A DNA stretch of 64,000 nt, from assembly GCA_003508835.1 (NCBI GenBank), contig PUFA01000072.1, positions 3,818,501 to 3,882,500 of the forward strand. The letters are read 5' to 3'. This document shows, in pieces, positions 1 to 12,500 of the stretch (position 1 is its first letter; the number at the start of each line of letters is the position of its first letter). Source of the DNA: Eonycteris spelaea. Its lineage: Eukaryota > Chordata > Mammalia > Chiroptera > Pteropodidae. The position numbers and the translations under genes were made by a program. The notes under the pieces are model-generated. The model did not search any database, was not told where the DNA came from, and saw only the letters and a program-made list of their open reading frames with translations.

Positions 1-390
1 GCCATGACCCCGGGGGGCAGGACTGAGGAGAGAGGGAGGCCCCCAGGAAGGCGTGGGGCCACCCCAGTTTTCCTTCTGTTGAAACTGTGCTTCAGGCCGG
101 TCCACTATTTCTGGTCTCTCAGCCTCTAAGGCGGGTGGGCTGCTCTAACCCACCTTCCACCAGGTGCCTAGAACTTTCTACCTGTCTGCAAATTCTCAGC
201 GACTAACGGTTACGGTACATGCTACCGGCAGGGAAACCTAGCAGCCTGTGGAGCCGTGCCGGCCAGGCGTAGAAGCTGTTCCCGTGGCCGCGGCTGGGAG
301 GGATGAATGGCACAGGCAGAGTGCCCGTCCCCAGGCAACAGTGGAGGGACAGAGGGCCGCTGTCAGACACGTTCCCCCGCATCCGCTCAC
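1..390 (-). other. WIPI1 intron 11 (part)
   Basis: The sequence starts with the GTGAG donor at 390 and continues to the left edge. I looked for the next WIPI1 exon on the minus strand and did not find it, so it lies outside the window. Confidence 0.65.
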
Positions 391-511
391 CTGGCACCGT
401 GGAGGCAGCAGACGTGCTTGGTCTGGCTACAGTTTGCTGCATAAGACTGAGGTAATGGAGGTCTGAGGGTCATTTTCTTTTATTCTCTTTCTGTTGTTCC
501 TGAGCAAGCAA
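391..511 (-). pseudogene. WIPI1: WIPI1 exon 11 remnant (degraded C-terminal tail exon)
   Basis: Pieces matching the WIPI1 C-terminal tail occur here in different frames: a SGTTE-like piece, then [11 protein letters not shown], then [15 protein letters not shown]. They cannot be read as one frame. Against my recollection of the mammalian exon there are single-base changes in homopolymers, about four gains and two losses. The expected acceptor reads TTCGG rather than TTCAG at 516-512. The donor GTGAG at 390 is kept. A cryptic acceptor (GCTCAG, about 505-500) exists but also runs into a stop. The tail encoded here is the disordered region after the propeller, so loss of this exon alone might be tolerated. 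The alternatives are a badly assembled stretch or lineage-specific use of another exon. Confidence 0.7.
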
Positions 512-3500
512 CCGAATTACAGCAAATTTAAGGAGAAAGAGAAATGAGATCGCCACGTCTCCAGGACCCCCACAAAGGGAAGAGCAACGGGAAAATCATG
601 CTTGGCCACTTGTTTTCAGCAAAGACCTATCGGCACCCCCCTGGGTCAGAGTGAATGAAGCGGCCTCACCCTGCCAGGATCAACCACGCAACTTCACAAT
701 GACCCTTTTCTTTTGTATTTGGCAGGGACTGGCCCTTTGCTCTCCCAGCACACTCAGGCAAGGACTCTAGGACATGCCTGCAGGGGATGCTCCACGGGTG
801 AGCGGGCGATGGCAGCTCATGATGTCCTGTCCACAGCAGGAAGAAGTCATCCTGCACTTGGTCACAGAAGTCCAGAGAACTTTTTCATTCGATTCGGTAA
901 ATATTTTGGAGCACCCGTTATGTGAGAGGAGGAAGGCCAGGCAGGAAGACATCCTGTTCCGAGTTTTTTTCACCCTGGCCCGTCCCCAGAAGCGCACGGC
1001 ATGGTGAGGGCGCCTGCCATGGAGCCCAGCACAAAGCAGGTGCCCGCTGGAGGCCTGCCACCGAAACTGCCGCTCCAGAAGGAAGAGAAGCACGGGCACT
1101 GAAGCATGTCCTTGTTCTTGGCCAAGTGACAATGCCACCCCATGGGTCTGGAAAGGCTGCACTTCTGAAAGCTGGTCTCTTTACCTGTGGGTCTTGATTA
1201 AGACACACTCTCCTCCGTCCTGAGGGTCTAAATTGTAGATGTAAAGGTGTCCATCAGATGAGGCAACTAACAGCCTTGGCAACTTCTGGATCCTAAGAGC
1301 CAAGCGAAACAAACATGTGCCGTGATTACAACAAACTGGATGACGGGCCAGCTTCGAATGACAAAGCCCCACTCACCCAGGCTGTCGCCAGCTTTTCTTC
1401 CTGCCATCAGCAAAACAAGATTCTGGGTTTCTGGCTATTTCTTTGTGTTCTGACCTAGTGATCCAACTTGAGAGTTCATTTTTGTCTTTGAAAATAATTG
1501 TGTGGAAGAGACAAAATGACATGTGTGCATGCTAATAGGACGCCATGAAAAGCTGCTGCCAACGAAAACATCAGCTTACCTGCCTGGGGTGTCGTCTCTA
1601 TTTCATGTGTGTGCCTGCCTTTAAGGAGTGACAAAAAGGAAAAACTGGAAAATTGGCTCACCATCTTTGCTGACTAATTGTATGAAAATTTAAAAATGTT
1701 TAGCTCCTTTAAACTTAGATAAAACATCTCTCGATCCCATAGATGTCTGAACCGAGACACTGGAACTAGGGCCTTTTTACATAATTACATAAAAACGAGC
1801 ATTGTATTTAAGACAGTGTCATCATAACCGGAGGTGAAAAGTCTCCTGGCGGCTGCCAGCTGCCCGCCCAGAGGGCTCTGAGAAGGCATGTGACCCTTGG
1901 ACAGGTGTCGGCAGGGTTTTGATTTTGCTCATCTTTCCTCTTGGCCATCTACTCTTTTCTGTTTCTCTTGGCACGTGTTTGGGGGAGTTTGTGCTTTGGG
2001 GGGATGAATCTGTTAGCAGCGTTGAGCGTGGGTGGTGCCATACGTACGTCGAGAGGGTGCAGATGTTCCTCAGTCCAGAGAAACTCAAACGCCCGGTGGC
2101 AAAGGCCCTGTCCTGATTCATCATGCCTGACACCTGCGTGGGGAGGTAGTTGGAGGCAGCCATGAACACTTTTCCCATGTAGCCGCTCCAGGTCGAAGGC
2201 TCTTCTGGTCGGCTGTGGGAGCAAGGCACGGGCGAGGGTGAGACCGAGCTGCAGGCACCGGCATCCGTCCAGCAAGCTACGCGCCCAGACGTTATGAGCG
2301 GCACTCACCCCAATGGGAAGAAGCTGTGCCTTAGCATAATGTTCTGCCCACCCAGGACGACTCGGGACATGGCCATCCCGAAAGGGCAGTGAGGGCTTGT
2401 TTGTCCTTCAGAAGAGCCATTGCAAAGCTGTTAAGAGGTTCGCAGTGTTACCGCTTTCCTACATCAAAAAAGTTGGATCTGATGACAAGTCTGATATCTA
2501 CATGTGTAGAAGGGCCCAGGGTGGAGAATGCGATGGACGCGATATCGGGACTCTGGAGAATAAGCTCGAGCCTGTCCTGCATTCAGGGAGGAACAGGCCG
2601 ATCTCAGAGCGAAGGCCTCCAGGCCAGACTGAGTGGGATGCAAACCCCCAGGCAAGACGCCTGGGCGCGTGTGATTACAGCCCTGGGGCACCCAGGGACC
2701 CAGCCATCCCCCATGGGAGGTAATTCAAAGGGACCGACCCAACCCCTGCAGTCCCCGAACTTGTCCTAGGGCCTCCGCCAACCGGAGGGGTGACTGTTGG
2801 TGGCAGGCCTGGGCAGGGATGCGCATGCTCCCGGGAGCGCCTGCCGAGAGGCTGCTTATCTGCGGGACCAGATCCCGGCAGGGAGCATGCGCCGCGGCTC
2901 AGGAGCTCTGGGGTTTATTTCTCACTCAGTTATCGACCGGCTGGACGGTCTTTGGACGAACCCGGGGCCTGCACGTTCCCACCCGGAGTGCCAGGCCCTG
3001 CTATGGCTCTGGGCTCTGTGCTCTGTGAGTCACGACACATGCCCGTGCTGCTCCCCCCGAGCTCCGTGCTCAGGGCGGGGAGTTAGACAGGCACAGTGTC
3101 CAGGCTCTGCGCTCAGGGTAGAGATACAGCCCAGGAAAAAAAAAAAAAGAGAAAACACAGCAGTTAATGTCAGGTGCCACAGGGCAGCCACTCCAGGACC
3201 ACAGAGGAGGGAGAGGGGATAAAGTCCCATCACCTCTCAGTTCCCATTTTCCTTATTTGAAAAACAAGGATAATTGTGGTCACCTAGCTGTGACAACGAA
3301 AGAGGTGACATACGCAGAGGACCTAGCACAGCGCTTGGCATGTGGCGAATGCTGTTTTATAAGATGATGTCTCTGCGGCTGGTGTGACTGAAGAGGTCCT
3401 GGGGACGGTGGCCTCTGGCTGGGCTCTGCAGGCAGGTCTGACCAGAACTCCAGGGTGGGGCGGGGTGGGGTGTCATGGGGCAGGATGAGGGCGCTTCAGA

Positions 3501-6500
3501 TGCGGATGCAGAGTGGTACCTCCGGGGGGCGCACCACGCTGGTCTGCGAGAGGCAGGAAGGTGGCAGCGGGTGACAAGGAGCACCAAAGAGCCCTGAAGG
3601 CCGAGCTGGCAGAGGTGGGACTGTCCCCAAATATAGAGGGGAGTAAAGGCGTCTGAGGACAGAGGGGCACATTCAAGGAGCATTTCAGATCAGTCCATTA
3701 AGATGATATGGGATGGACTGAAAAGAAGAGACTAGAAGGAGCGAGGTGAAACAGAAGTGTCAGGAAGTGGACCGGACAAAAGATGCTAAAGACTCGGTTG
3801 AGGTCAGTGGCCAGAGAAATGGGACTGAGGCAGGCACGTGAGAGCCATGTCACACAGGGTGTGTTAAGCCCTCATGGATGGCTGAGGGGACAGTCAAGAA
3901 TGACTAGGTTTTGTCCCTGGTTACCTGAGATCACTGACAGAAACAGGAGGACCTGCAGAGGAAAGTGAGTTCAAACATCAGTTTCCTGTCTTAAGCACCA
4001 GTAGTGACCTCAGACGAAGACGAGACTAGAGCAGCGGTCAGGGGTCACTCAGTCACGGGCCTTGGGACTGAAGGGTATTTTAACTTTAGCCGAGCTCCGA
4101 CCTGCTACAACAGATGGTGGATTAAACCCCCAGAAGAGCTCAGGCCTGAAGTTTTCGAAGCTGTTTAAGAAGTAACAGAAAATCTAGAATATAGATGTAA
4201 TCTTTGCAAAAAACATGCAGAGCAAGAAGAACTGTAGGGCAAACCATGGGCTTTGGGATACGCATAAATGGGATGGACATTCGCTGGGTCCAGGAAGTCG
4301 GAGGACCGAGAAGAGAGCAGCCCCTAGTGGTTCAGACACCAACAGGGGCAAGGTTCCCAGAGCAGGGGTGCCACACCAGCCTGCAGAGGGAAGTCAGAAC
4401 CAGGGCTGAAGACTCCACGGCACAGTGACTTGCTGCTGTGCCCTTGGATGGAGTCACACAGACACACACTAACACATGACAGAGGCCGGCACCGCGTCAC
4501 ACCAATTAGATGGAAAGAGTATTTTGTTTTTTGTGACAGTTCTACCACGTTATGAGAAGAATTTCTTTCTGTAACAGAAGACATGTCTCTCGGTATAATT
4601 GTGAAATGCAGCGCAGGCCTCTGTACTTGGGACATTTATTCAAGACGTCTCCGTGGGTCCCCTCTGGAGCAGCTCCAGAAGCCTGGCAGGGGTGTGAAGT
4701 GTGGCACACATGTGGCCCCGGGTTTGGAGACAGAGGCGGCTTTGAACAAGACACGGATGCTCTCTGAACCTGTTCCCTCAGGAAAGTCCTACTCTGCCTG
4801 CCTTCTACGAGAACTGTGGGGACCAAGGCGGGAAGTGTGTGAGAATGCTTTATACGCTACCAAGTGTTCCTCAGACACAAGTGTAGTTACCACGGACTCT
4901 GCCACCTGCTTTCTGAGTGTAACTGAGCTAATCACTAATGTCCATGCTTCAATTTCCTATAAGGAGAAGTGTCAGGAGACACGGGTGTCTGAAGTCCTTG
5001 AGGAAGGTGTGAGGCATCTCCTGTGCTATTGGAAACAGGATCTTGACCTTGGGAGGAGGGCTGAGTAAGGTGACACTGCCATGGACGATGGCTGGGCGGG
5101 AGGAGACTTCTTCGCTGCTCACCGCCTGCAGCATAAAGGAGCTGCAGGAGTGGACACACCTGTAGCAGGTACTCAGCTCCGTGAACTAATGCTCACGCAC
5201 GGCGCAACGGTCCCAAGATCCCATGCCCTGGCCCTTGAAACATGTGACAGTGATGAGAAAGCAGTGACTGTGTTGGCATATGGCCCAGATGATTGTGGGG
5301 AGGGAGATTATCCAGGTGGGTGTGAGCTAAGTGAGCCCTTAAGAGCAGAGCGCTTTCTCCGTCTGCTGGCGGGAAAGGAAGGTGGAAGGAACAGTCAGAA
5401 AACTCCGACACACGAGAAGGCTGCGTGAGAAGGGATGCGGGTGGCCTCGGAGCTGAGCGCCAGCAAGGAAGCGGGGACCTTGCTGCCTCAACTGCGAGGG
5501 TCTGAATTCTTGCCAACAACAGGCATGAGTTTGGAGGGAACCTCCGAGCTCCTGAGGCGAATGCAGCCAGCTGGCACCGGCATTTCCGCCTTGTGAGACG
5601 CCGAGTAGAGAGCCCAGCCTCCTGGAAGACAGACCTACGAAACTGAGGGATAATGCGTGCTTGCTATTTTGAGCCATTAGGTTTGTGGTACTTCATCAAA
5701 GCGGACCATAGGAAACTAAACTCACAGCACTGGCTGCAATTGATGCTGTACACTGCCGACCTTCACCCCACTGCTGGCCCAGGCGCACTCCTGGGCCCTG
5801 AAGGCGTTCGCCGAGTACTCAGTGGCGGGGTGAAGCCAATGCCTAATACAGTAGTGCATTTATAGCTGCTTCGGCTAACACTTCCTAGTGCTTACTGTGT
5901 GCCAGGCTTTACACTAAATGCTTCAGGTCAAGGAATGCATTATATCCTCACGACAAGCACAAGACGTGTAGATCTTTTTATAGCTAGGTACGGAAAGATG
6001 AAATTACCTGCCCGAGGCTTTGTGCTTCATGCATCACACCACCAAGGCTTTGCAAACAAACACACACCACTTTGGTGAAGAAAGAAGGGGTAAAGCCAAG
6101 GTTATGGCATGCAAACCGGGAAGAAGTGGCTTCTGCTGGCGGTGGTCACTAGCGCGGAGTGAACAGGGCCTCTAAGTCAGTTACCTGAGAAAGTACAGTT
6201 CTGCCTCTCCCAGGGCGCCGCACTTACCTGTTGCTGAGGTGTTCCAGCTTGAAGATGTGCACCGTCTCGGTGTTGCTGGAGGCACAGAGGAACTGTGAGT
6301 CCATACTGAAAACTAGTGAGCTGATTGTCACGTACCTAGAATAGACAGCAACGTACGGGCTGGTGAGCCAGGAAGAATGAGGGTTATTGCATGATAACTC
6401 AGATATCAGCTTTATGAGAAAACTATATGCATCCTGAAGAGTTTAGGTATTCTAAAAACCCTTCAACGTTGTGCCATTCATGTTTCGAAATCTGCGTTGA

Positions 6501-9500
6501 AAAGATGTGTAAAGGGTCGTGGTCTCAGGCTGAAACAAGTCATTGCTCCTTCCGCTCATCTTAGAAGTTTTCCAGCTGCAAACCCCACAGCCAACAGGAT
6601 CCCAGGCTTCACGCTTTTTCTCCCCCATGGAAGGGAATCAGAAATTACTTTTGGGTTGTTACTCCCTTGCTCTGTCATTTCTCCTTTGCCGGCCACCCAC
6701 AGACACATCGAGAAGGACTCTCACGGCTTTGCGAATACGCACGCACCACCTTAATGAAGACTCAGGAAGTACGTCTCGCGGCTGAACTGCCGTGTTGACA
6801 TGGCGTCTACACTCGCAGGTGTACTAAGCGCTAAGTGGGCCTCTAAGTCAGTTACCTGGGAAAGTACAGTTCTGCCTCCTCTGGGGTCCCGGGGGGACAG
6901 CTTGGAGCCGCGCCCCAGCCTCCCCCTACCTGGCTGCCGGCCGCAAAGGGCAGAACCTCTGTGGGGACTTCACAGTGCATTTCACAGTGGGCACAGACCT
7001 TTTCATCCCTCTCCGAAACTCGTAGAGCTTTTGCCCTTCAGGTACAGAGAATACCCGGATGACCGTGCCCTAGAAGAGAAAGCAAGTGGACGTTTCAGAC
7101 CAGCAATGGCTGCACACAGACATGCCCCTCTAGAGAGGAGCTTGTTTTATTGGTTTTGAACATCTGTCTCTGAAGAGGAAGCACTAAGTGGAATGTGGAA
7201 GCTTTTTGGTCTATGCATGTGCCATATAAGCAGTTCTCAGCACGTGTGTTTTCCTTTTCCCTCCCACCCTAGCCCAAGGCTCACACTGCCCTGGCTTCCT
7301 AGAAGAGTCAATCTCTGCCTGTCAAAATAGACCTGTTTCGCATGGCATTTGACATTCAACTTGCTCACATTCCCTGATGACTTCAGTCAGAAGCGACTGA
7401 TCTCTCCTGATAGGAAAGCATTCTGTTTATGCTAAGTTAGTGGAAGGCAGCACCTGTCTGCATCTGTGATGCTGTGCATGCGCATTCAACAGGGCTGCGC
7501 GTTTCTGTGCCAAGTTCCTTGTATGTTGCACAGCACAGGCCTTCGAGCTATTGAATGGATAAATGAATCGACAGTCACGACGTGGGAGGGGAAGAAATTC
7601 TCCCTCTGAAATGAGTTCGGAGCAGGCCCAGAGACCGGTTAGTCCTCGTGTCACCAGACCCGTTCCATCAGCTCCCTGGCACCGCGGAGCAGACTCCGGG
7701 CAGGAGGCAAGCCCGTGAGGATGTGGGGTACACTCACTTTTTCAGAAGCGCTCGCCAGTTTGGAGCCGAGGCGTTGAAGGTGATGGCGGCTAGTGTCCCC
7801 TCATGGGCAGCAATAGTGCAGACCGTTTTCTGTTGGGGGAAAGGAAAAATGGCTATCAATGCCAGGAAAGAAAGAAGATGGATTTTGCCTCCTACTTCCT
7901 CTTCCTCTGAGACACCCTGCCTCCCTTGCCAGGCTCCTGCTGTCTCTCCAGCATTTCCGGCAGACTCTTTACATAAAAGCTGTACATCGTTTTCTGCTGC
8001 ATCCAGATTCTGCGTCAAGGGCCACTCCGTTTCTATCCCTTTCCTGCCCTCGGGGAGATAGACAACCAGCTGTGTCCCATGAGGGGTGATGTTGCTGCCA
8101 CGGGCCCTCCTTGTGTCCCTCTTTAGGGGGCTTCCTGCAGCAATGCTGTCCTGCTCTGGAGAGCAGAGGACAGGAAATGTGAGAGTCACGTTGTCACAGG
8201 CCGTGACACACTGCAGCACGACACCTTCAACCTGACAACAGGCCAGCAGCTGGCAGGTGGTTTCGGTTTCCACGACGCTGCAGATGTCGGCCTGGGCCTG
8301 GCATGCTGCCCCTAGCCACGCTGACTGATGGCATGAGGGCAAACATCACTACCTTCTCCTCCACACCCACCTGCTGTGGCCAGAACACACTCCCCCGTGT
8401 TGCTTCCGCCTGTGCACCCATCCCACTGTGACCATCACCTGCCACTGACCACAGAGCCAGCAGGGGGGCTGGGCCGGCCCGCATCACTGTCAACTTACGA
8501 GGGAGTGTCCATCGTAAAGCACAATCTCGCCTGTAGTCAGGCTCCCAGGATAAGCCACGTAGGAATTGGAATGGTTGATAGAGAGGGCACACAGACCTGG
8601 CAGGGAACAAACAGCAGGTGAAAAGCCAGCGTCCAGGGAGGCAGCGCGCCTGGAAAGGACGCCTGGAAACAGTGCGACTGCAGCGCCACCTACTGGTGAC
8701 GGGGAAACGGCTTTGCAGGCTCTTGCTTCCAAGCGACTCTTCTCATCGAAGCACTCCAATGAAGTGAACCCACAGGGGGAGACCTCGATCTGGCCATGCC
8801 CCCTCTACCCCCGCAGCTAAGCAACCAGAATTTAGAATACTGAAGATGCTCTTCTCCACAGTTTATCCCAGGGCTCTGAAACCACATCGACTTCTCTTCC
8901 GAATACATTACGCTCCAGCCCTACGAGAGAACTTCCTTGTGGCTGAGATAAGCCTGCCTGCCGAAAAGGGCAGAAAGTGCCAGCCCTTCCGCAGGTGGTT
9001 GGGTTCAGGCAGTCATCATTCCAGGCTGGAGACGGGAGACGGTGAGGGGAAGGACCTGTTTAGAATCACTCATTTCTGAGCCGATGCCCTGCCTGGAGGG
9101 GGAGATCAGCGTTTCCGGAGATGGCAGCTCTTTTGAGGGCTGCACGTGCCGTTAAGACAGTGTGTCTGCCACTGAAACACACTAGAGGGAGAGGACACTT
9201 TGGACTTGAGACGCTTTGACAGTGTCCTAGATGAGGAAACAGCCAATCGAACCATCAGACAACATAAGCTGTTTTGATTTACAAGGGCGCTCAAGGTGGC
9301 GGTCCTAATAGCATTCAAGTAAAGGATTTTCACAAAAATGGTTTAGATTAATAGAGTGTACATGACAGAAGTGAGTTCAAGGAATTACCAGAACCAAAAG
9401 CATTACCAGAAGAACTCTGAGATTAGCCAAGAGAGACATCTTTCTAAATAAAAAAGGTGACTGATGTCTTTGTTACAAGTTAGCCTGTAGATCAGTCTAA

Positions 9501-12500
9501 AAGATGCCCTGCCTAATCCGCTGGGAGGAAGAGAAGAGGAAAAACAATCAAACACTGAGAATTGGAACCAAGATTCCTCCTGCTCTGGCTTTCCTGAAGA
9601 CATTGCCAGGGCTGTGATCTTATCACCCGCCTGCCACACAGAAATGTGGGAGCAAAGTGACTGAGCCTGGTACCCTTCCCTGCATGCTGTGGCACCCTGC
9701 AACCCTCTTGCCTAGCCAAGGTCACTCTTGGTCCTGGCCTTAGAAGAGACCACTCATACCTTCCCAGTTTTGCTCTGGGACCCAGTACCCCATCTTATCT
9801 GGGTTCTTTGTGAGCCAAATACAATTTCAGGAATGGCCAGGCAGGCAGAAGGCATTCTGGTCTTGTGAAACTGGGGGCAGGAAGACAATCAGGAGAGCAG
9901 GTTGGTTTGCCTGGGGGGTGCCTTTAGGGGCGCTTAGCAGAGACGAGGTGATTTATGTGGCAACTGTAGGGCTGGAGTGGGCAAGTACTGAGGGCTTCTG
10001 AGCACATGCGTTTTTAAAAAGCAGAGTTAATCAAAACCGGAATGAGATACCACTTCACACTCACCAGGACAGCTATTACCAAAAAGACAAAATAATTAGA
10101 ACCCTCTTACACTGCTGCGGGACTGTAACAGGGGGCGGTGCTGTGGCAAACAGCCTGGCAGTTCCTCAAAGAGTTAAACACAGAGTTACCACATAACCCA
10201 AAAATTCCACCCAAGAGAAATTAAGACATACAGTCATTAAAAAAACTTGTATATAAATGTTCATAGCAACGTTATTTGTAAAAGCGAAGAACTGGAAATA
10301 GCTGAATGTCTACCAGCGGATGAACGGAGAGATAAAATGTGGTATATCCTTACAATGCAGCATTCTTAGACAACAAAGAGAAGTGAAGTACTGATGTATA
10401 CTATGACATGGATGAACCTGAAAATATTATATGAAGTGAAAGAAAGCCATATATTATGTGATTCTACTAATATGGAATGTCCGGAGTAGATAAATCTATG
10501 AAGACATAAAGAGATTAGAGTTGCCTAAGGTTGGGGGCCCAGGAGGTGATGGCTAAGAGGTATGGGTCTTTTTTGTGGGGGATGTGTGTGTTCTAAAGTT
10601 GTTCTAAAATTGATTGTGGTGATGGTTACGCAATTCTATGATACACTAAAAGCTGCTGAATTGTGCACTTTAAATGAGTCATATGGCATGTGAATTACAT
10701 TTCAAAGCTGCTAGAGACAAAAAGGCCATGTTTTAAAAATATCTATCTGGCAGAAACAGACCGAGAACATGGGGTTTTAGACCCGGGTCCACCCTGTGCT
10801 GTATAACTCTGGCTGATATTTGCGGCCTTTTCAGGCTTGTTTCCCTTCCGTGAAATGAGGGGCTCTGGTGATTTAGGGTTCTTTCCAGTTTTAACATTCC
10901 AAGATGCCAAGTGTTCATTCACTTCCTCTATCAGAAATATGGGGGGCCCATCCTCGTGGCAGGGAATGCTGGAAGGCTTGGACGCATACTTCCAGTTGCC
11001 CTTCTGGATTTTTTTTTTTTATTGAAGTATAACTAACAAATGACATGTTAATTTCATATGTATGATGCAATGATTAAATATTTGTATATATTGTCAACTG
11101 ATCATCACAATAAGTCTAGTTAACATCCTTCACCATATATAGCTTCACCATATTTAGCTATATTTTTTCTTGTAATTAGAACTTTTAAGATCTGATCTCT
11201 TAGAACTTTCAAATATGCAATACAGTGCTATTAGCTATAGTCATCACGCTGTATATGTTATGTCCACGTGACATTTATTTTATAACTGGAAGTTTGAACC
11301 TTTGGATTCCCTCTACCCATTCTGCCCACACCCTGCCCCAACTCTGGCAACTGTATCAATGAGCTCATTTCTTTTTAATTCCACGTGTAAATGAGATCAT
11401 ATGGTATTCACGACATCTGTCCTCTGACTTATTTCGCTTAGCGTAATGCCCTCAAGGTCCATCCATGTAGCCTCAAGTGGCAGGATTTCATTCTTCGTAT
11501 GGCTGCATAATGGCCCTCTGTGCACACAGACCACGTTTTCTTTACCCGTTCATCTGTCGCTGGACATTGAGGTTGTTTCCATGTCTTGACTGTTATAAAT
11601 AATGCTGCAGTGAACATGGGGGTGCAGCTATCTCTTTGGGACAGTGATTTCGTTTCCTTAGGATAAACACCCAGAAGTGGGATTGCTGGGTCATAAGGCA
11701 GTTCTATTTTTAATTTTTTGAGGCGCCTCCATGCTGTCTTCCAGAGTGGCTGCACCAGCTCACATTCCCACCAGCAGTGTGCGAGGGCTCCCTTTAACCC
11801 TCACCAATGCCTGTTGTTCTCTTTTGCTAAAGTATTCTAACAGGCATACAGTACCCTTTGGAGTTTTATGTTAAAATAAATATCTGAGAAAGGAAGAAGG
11901 GCATCAACTTCTTCACTAACATAGAGCTTTCTATAATTCCCAATGGATCCTGGATTCTAGCAAGAAAGGAACAGGTATACTCTGCTACCTCAGCACTTAC
12001 TTGACAGCTTCGCCTCTGGGCTTGCACTTCTGCCGACCCATGTGAATTTAGCCAAGGGATCCTGCACACGGACCCTCGCAGACTTAATGAAGGTCCCCAG
12101 AAATACCTGAGTGCCTTCGATTTCCTAGGGTCCAGTTCTCAGGTAAATCCAAACAGCAAAGAATCTTCATTTCTTGTGAAGCCCCAAGCAAAGCATGAAA
12201 AGTTTGCTTCAGGCTTAGATATCATTCTCCTGTCTCCTTAGATATCATGTCTCTGTCACAGGTGTCAGTCACACAATACCTTTTTTTTTTTTTTTTTAGG
12301 AAGGGAGTCTTTTCTTTGATAAAAATTTTACCATAGAAAAGCAATAGTAAAAAATTTGCAGAGCCCAGAAAATATGAATAAAGAGGAAAAAAATCACTCA
12401 TGATTCTAAAAAACTAGAGGTTTTCCACTATTCTCAATATTTGAGCCTGTTTCCTTCTCATCTTTTTTCTGTGTAGGAACTGGGTTTCGATGTGGCTTTT

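Larger units (their letters stand above)
2213..6227 (-). other. WIPI1 intron 8
   Basis: About 4 kb. GC-rich near 2790-3120. It contains MIR copies near 3233-3362 and 5875-6035 and one half of a short duplicated segment at 6046-6210. The rest (3363-5874) is old, mostly unassigned sequence with several chance open frames and no recognisable coding homology. Confidence 0.7.

Noticed and set aside
1..1184. A microRNA homologous to human MIR635, known from the WIPI1 locus
   Set aside because: I looked for its mature sequence on both strands and did not find it; it may lie beyond the left edge or be lineage specific.
1822..2304. A 160-codon frame over WIPI1 exon 9
   Set aside because: Only 2048-2212 is exon; both flanks are intronic read-through past a clear acceptor and donor.
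11438..11755. A 105-codon protein on the minus strand
   Set aside because: It is the tail of L1 ORF2 in a truncated element, not a host gene.
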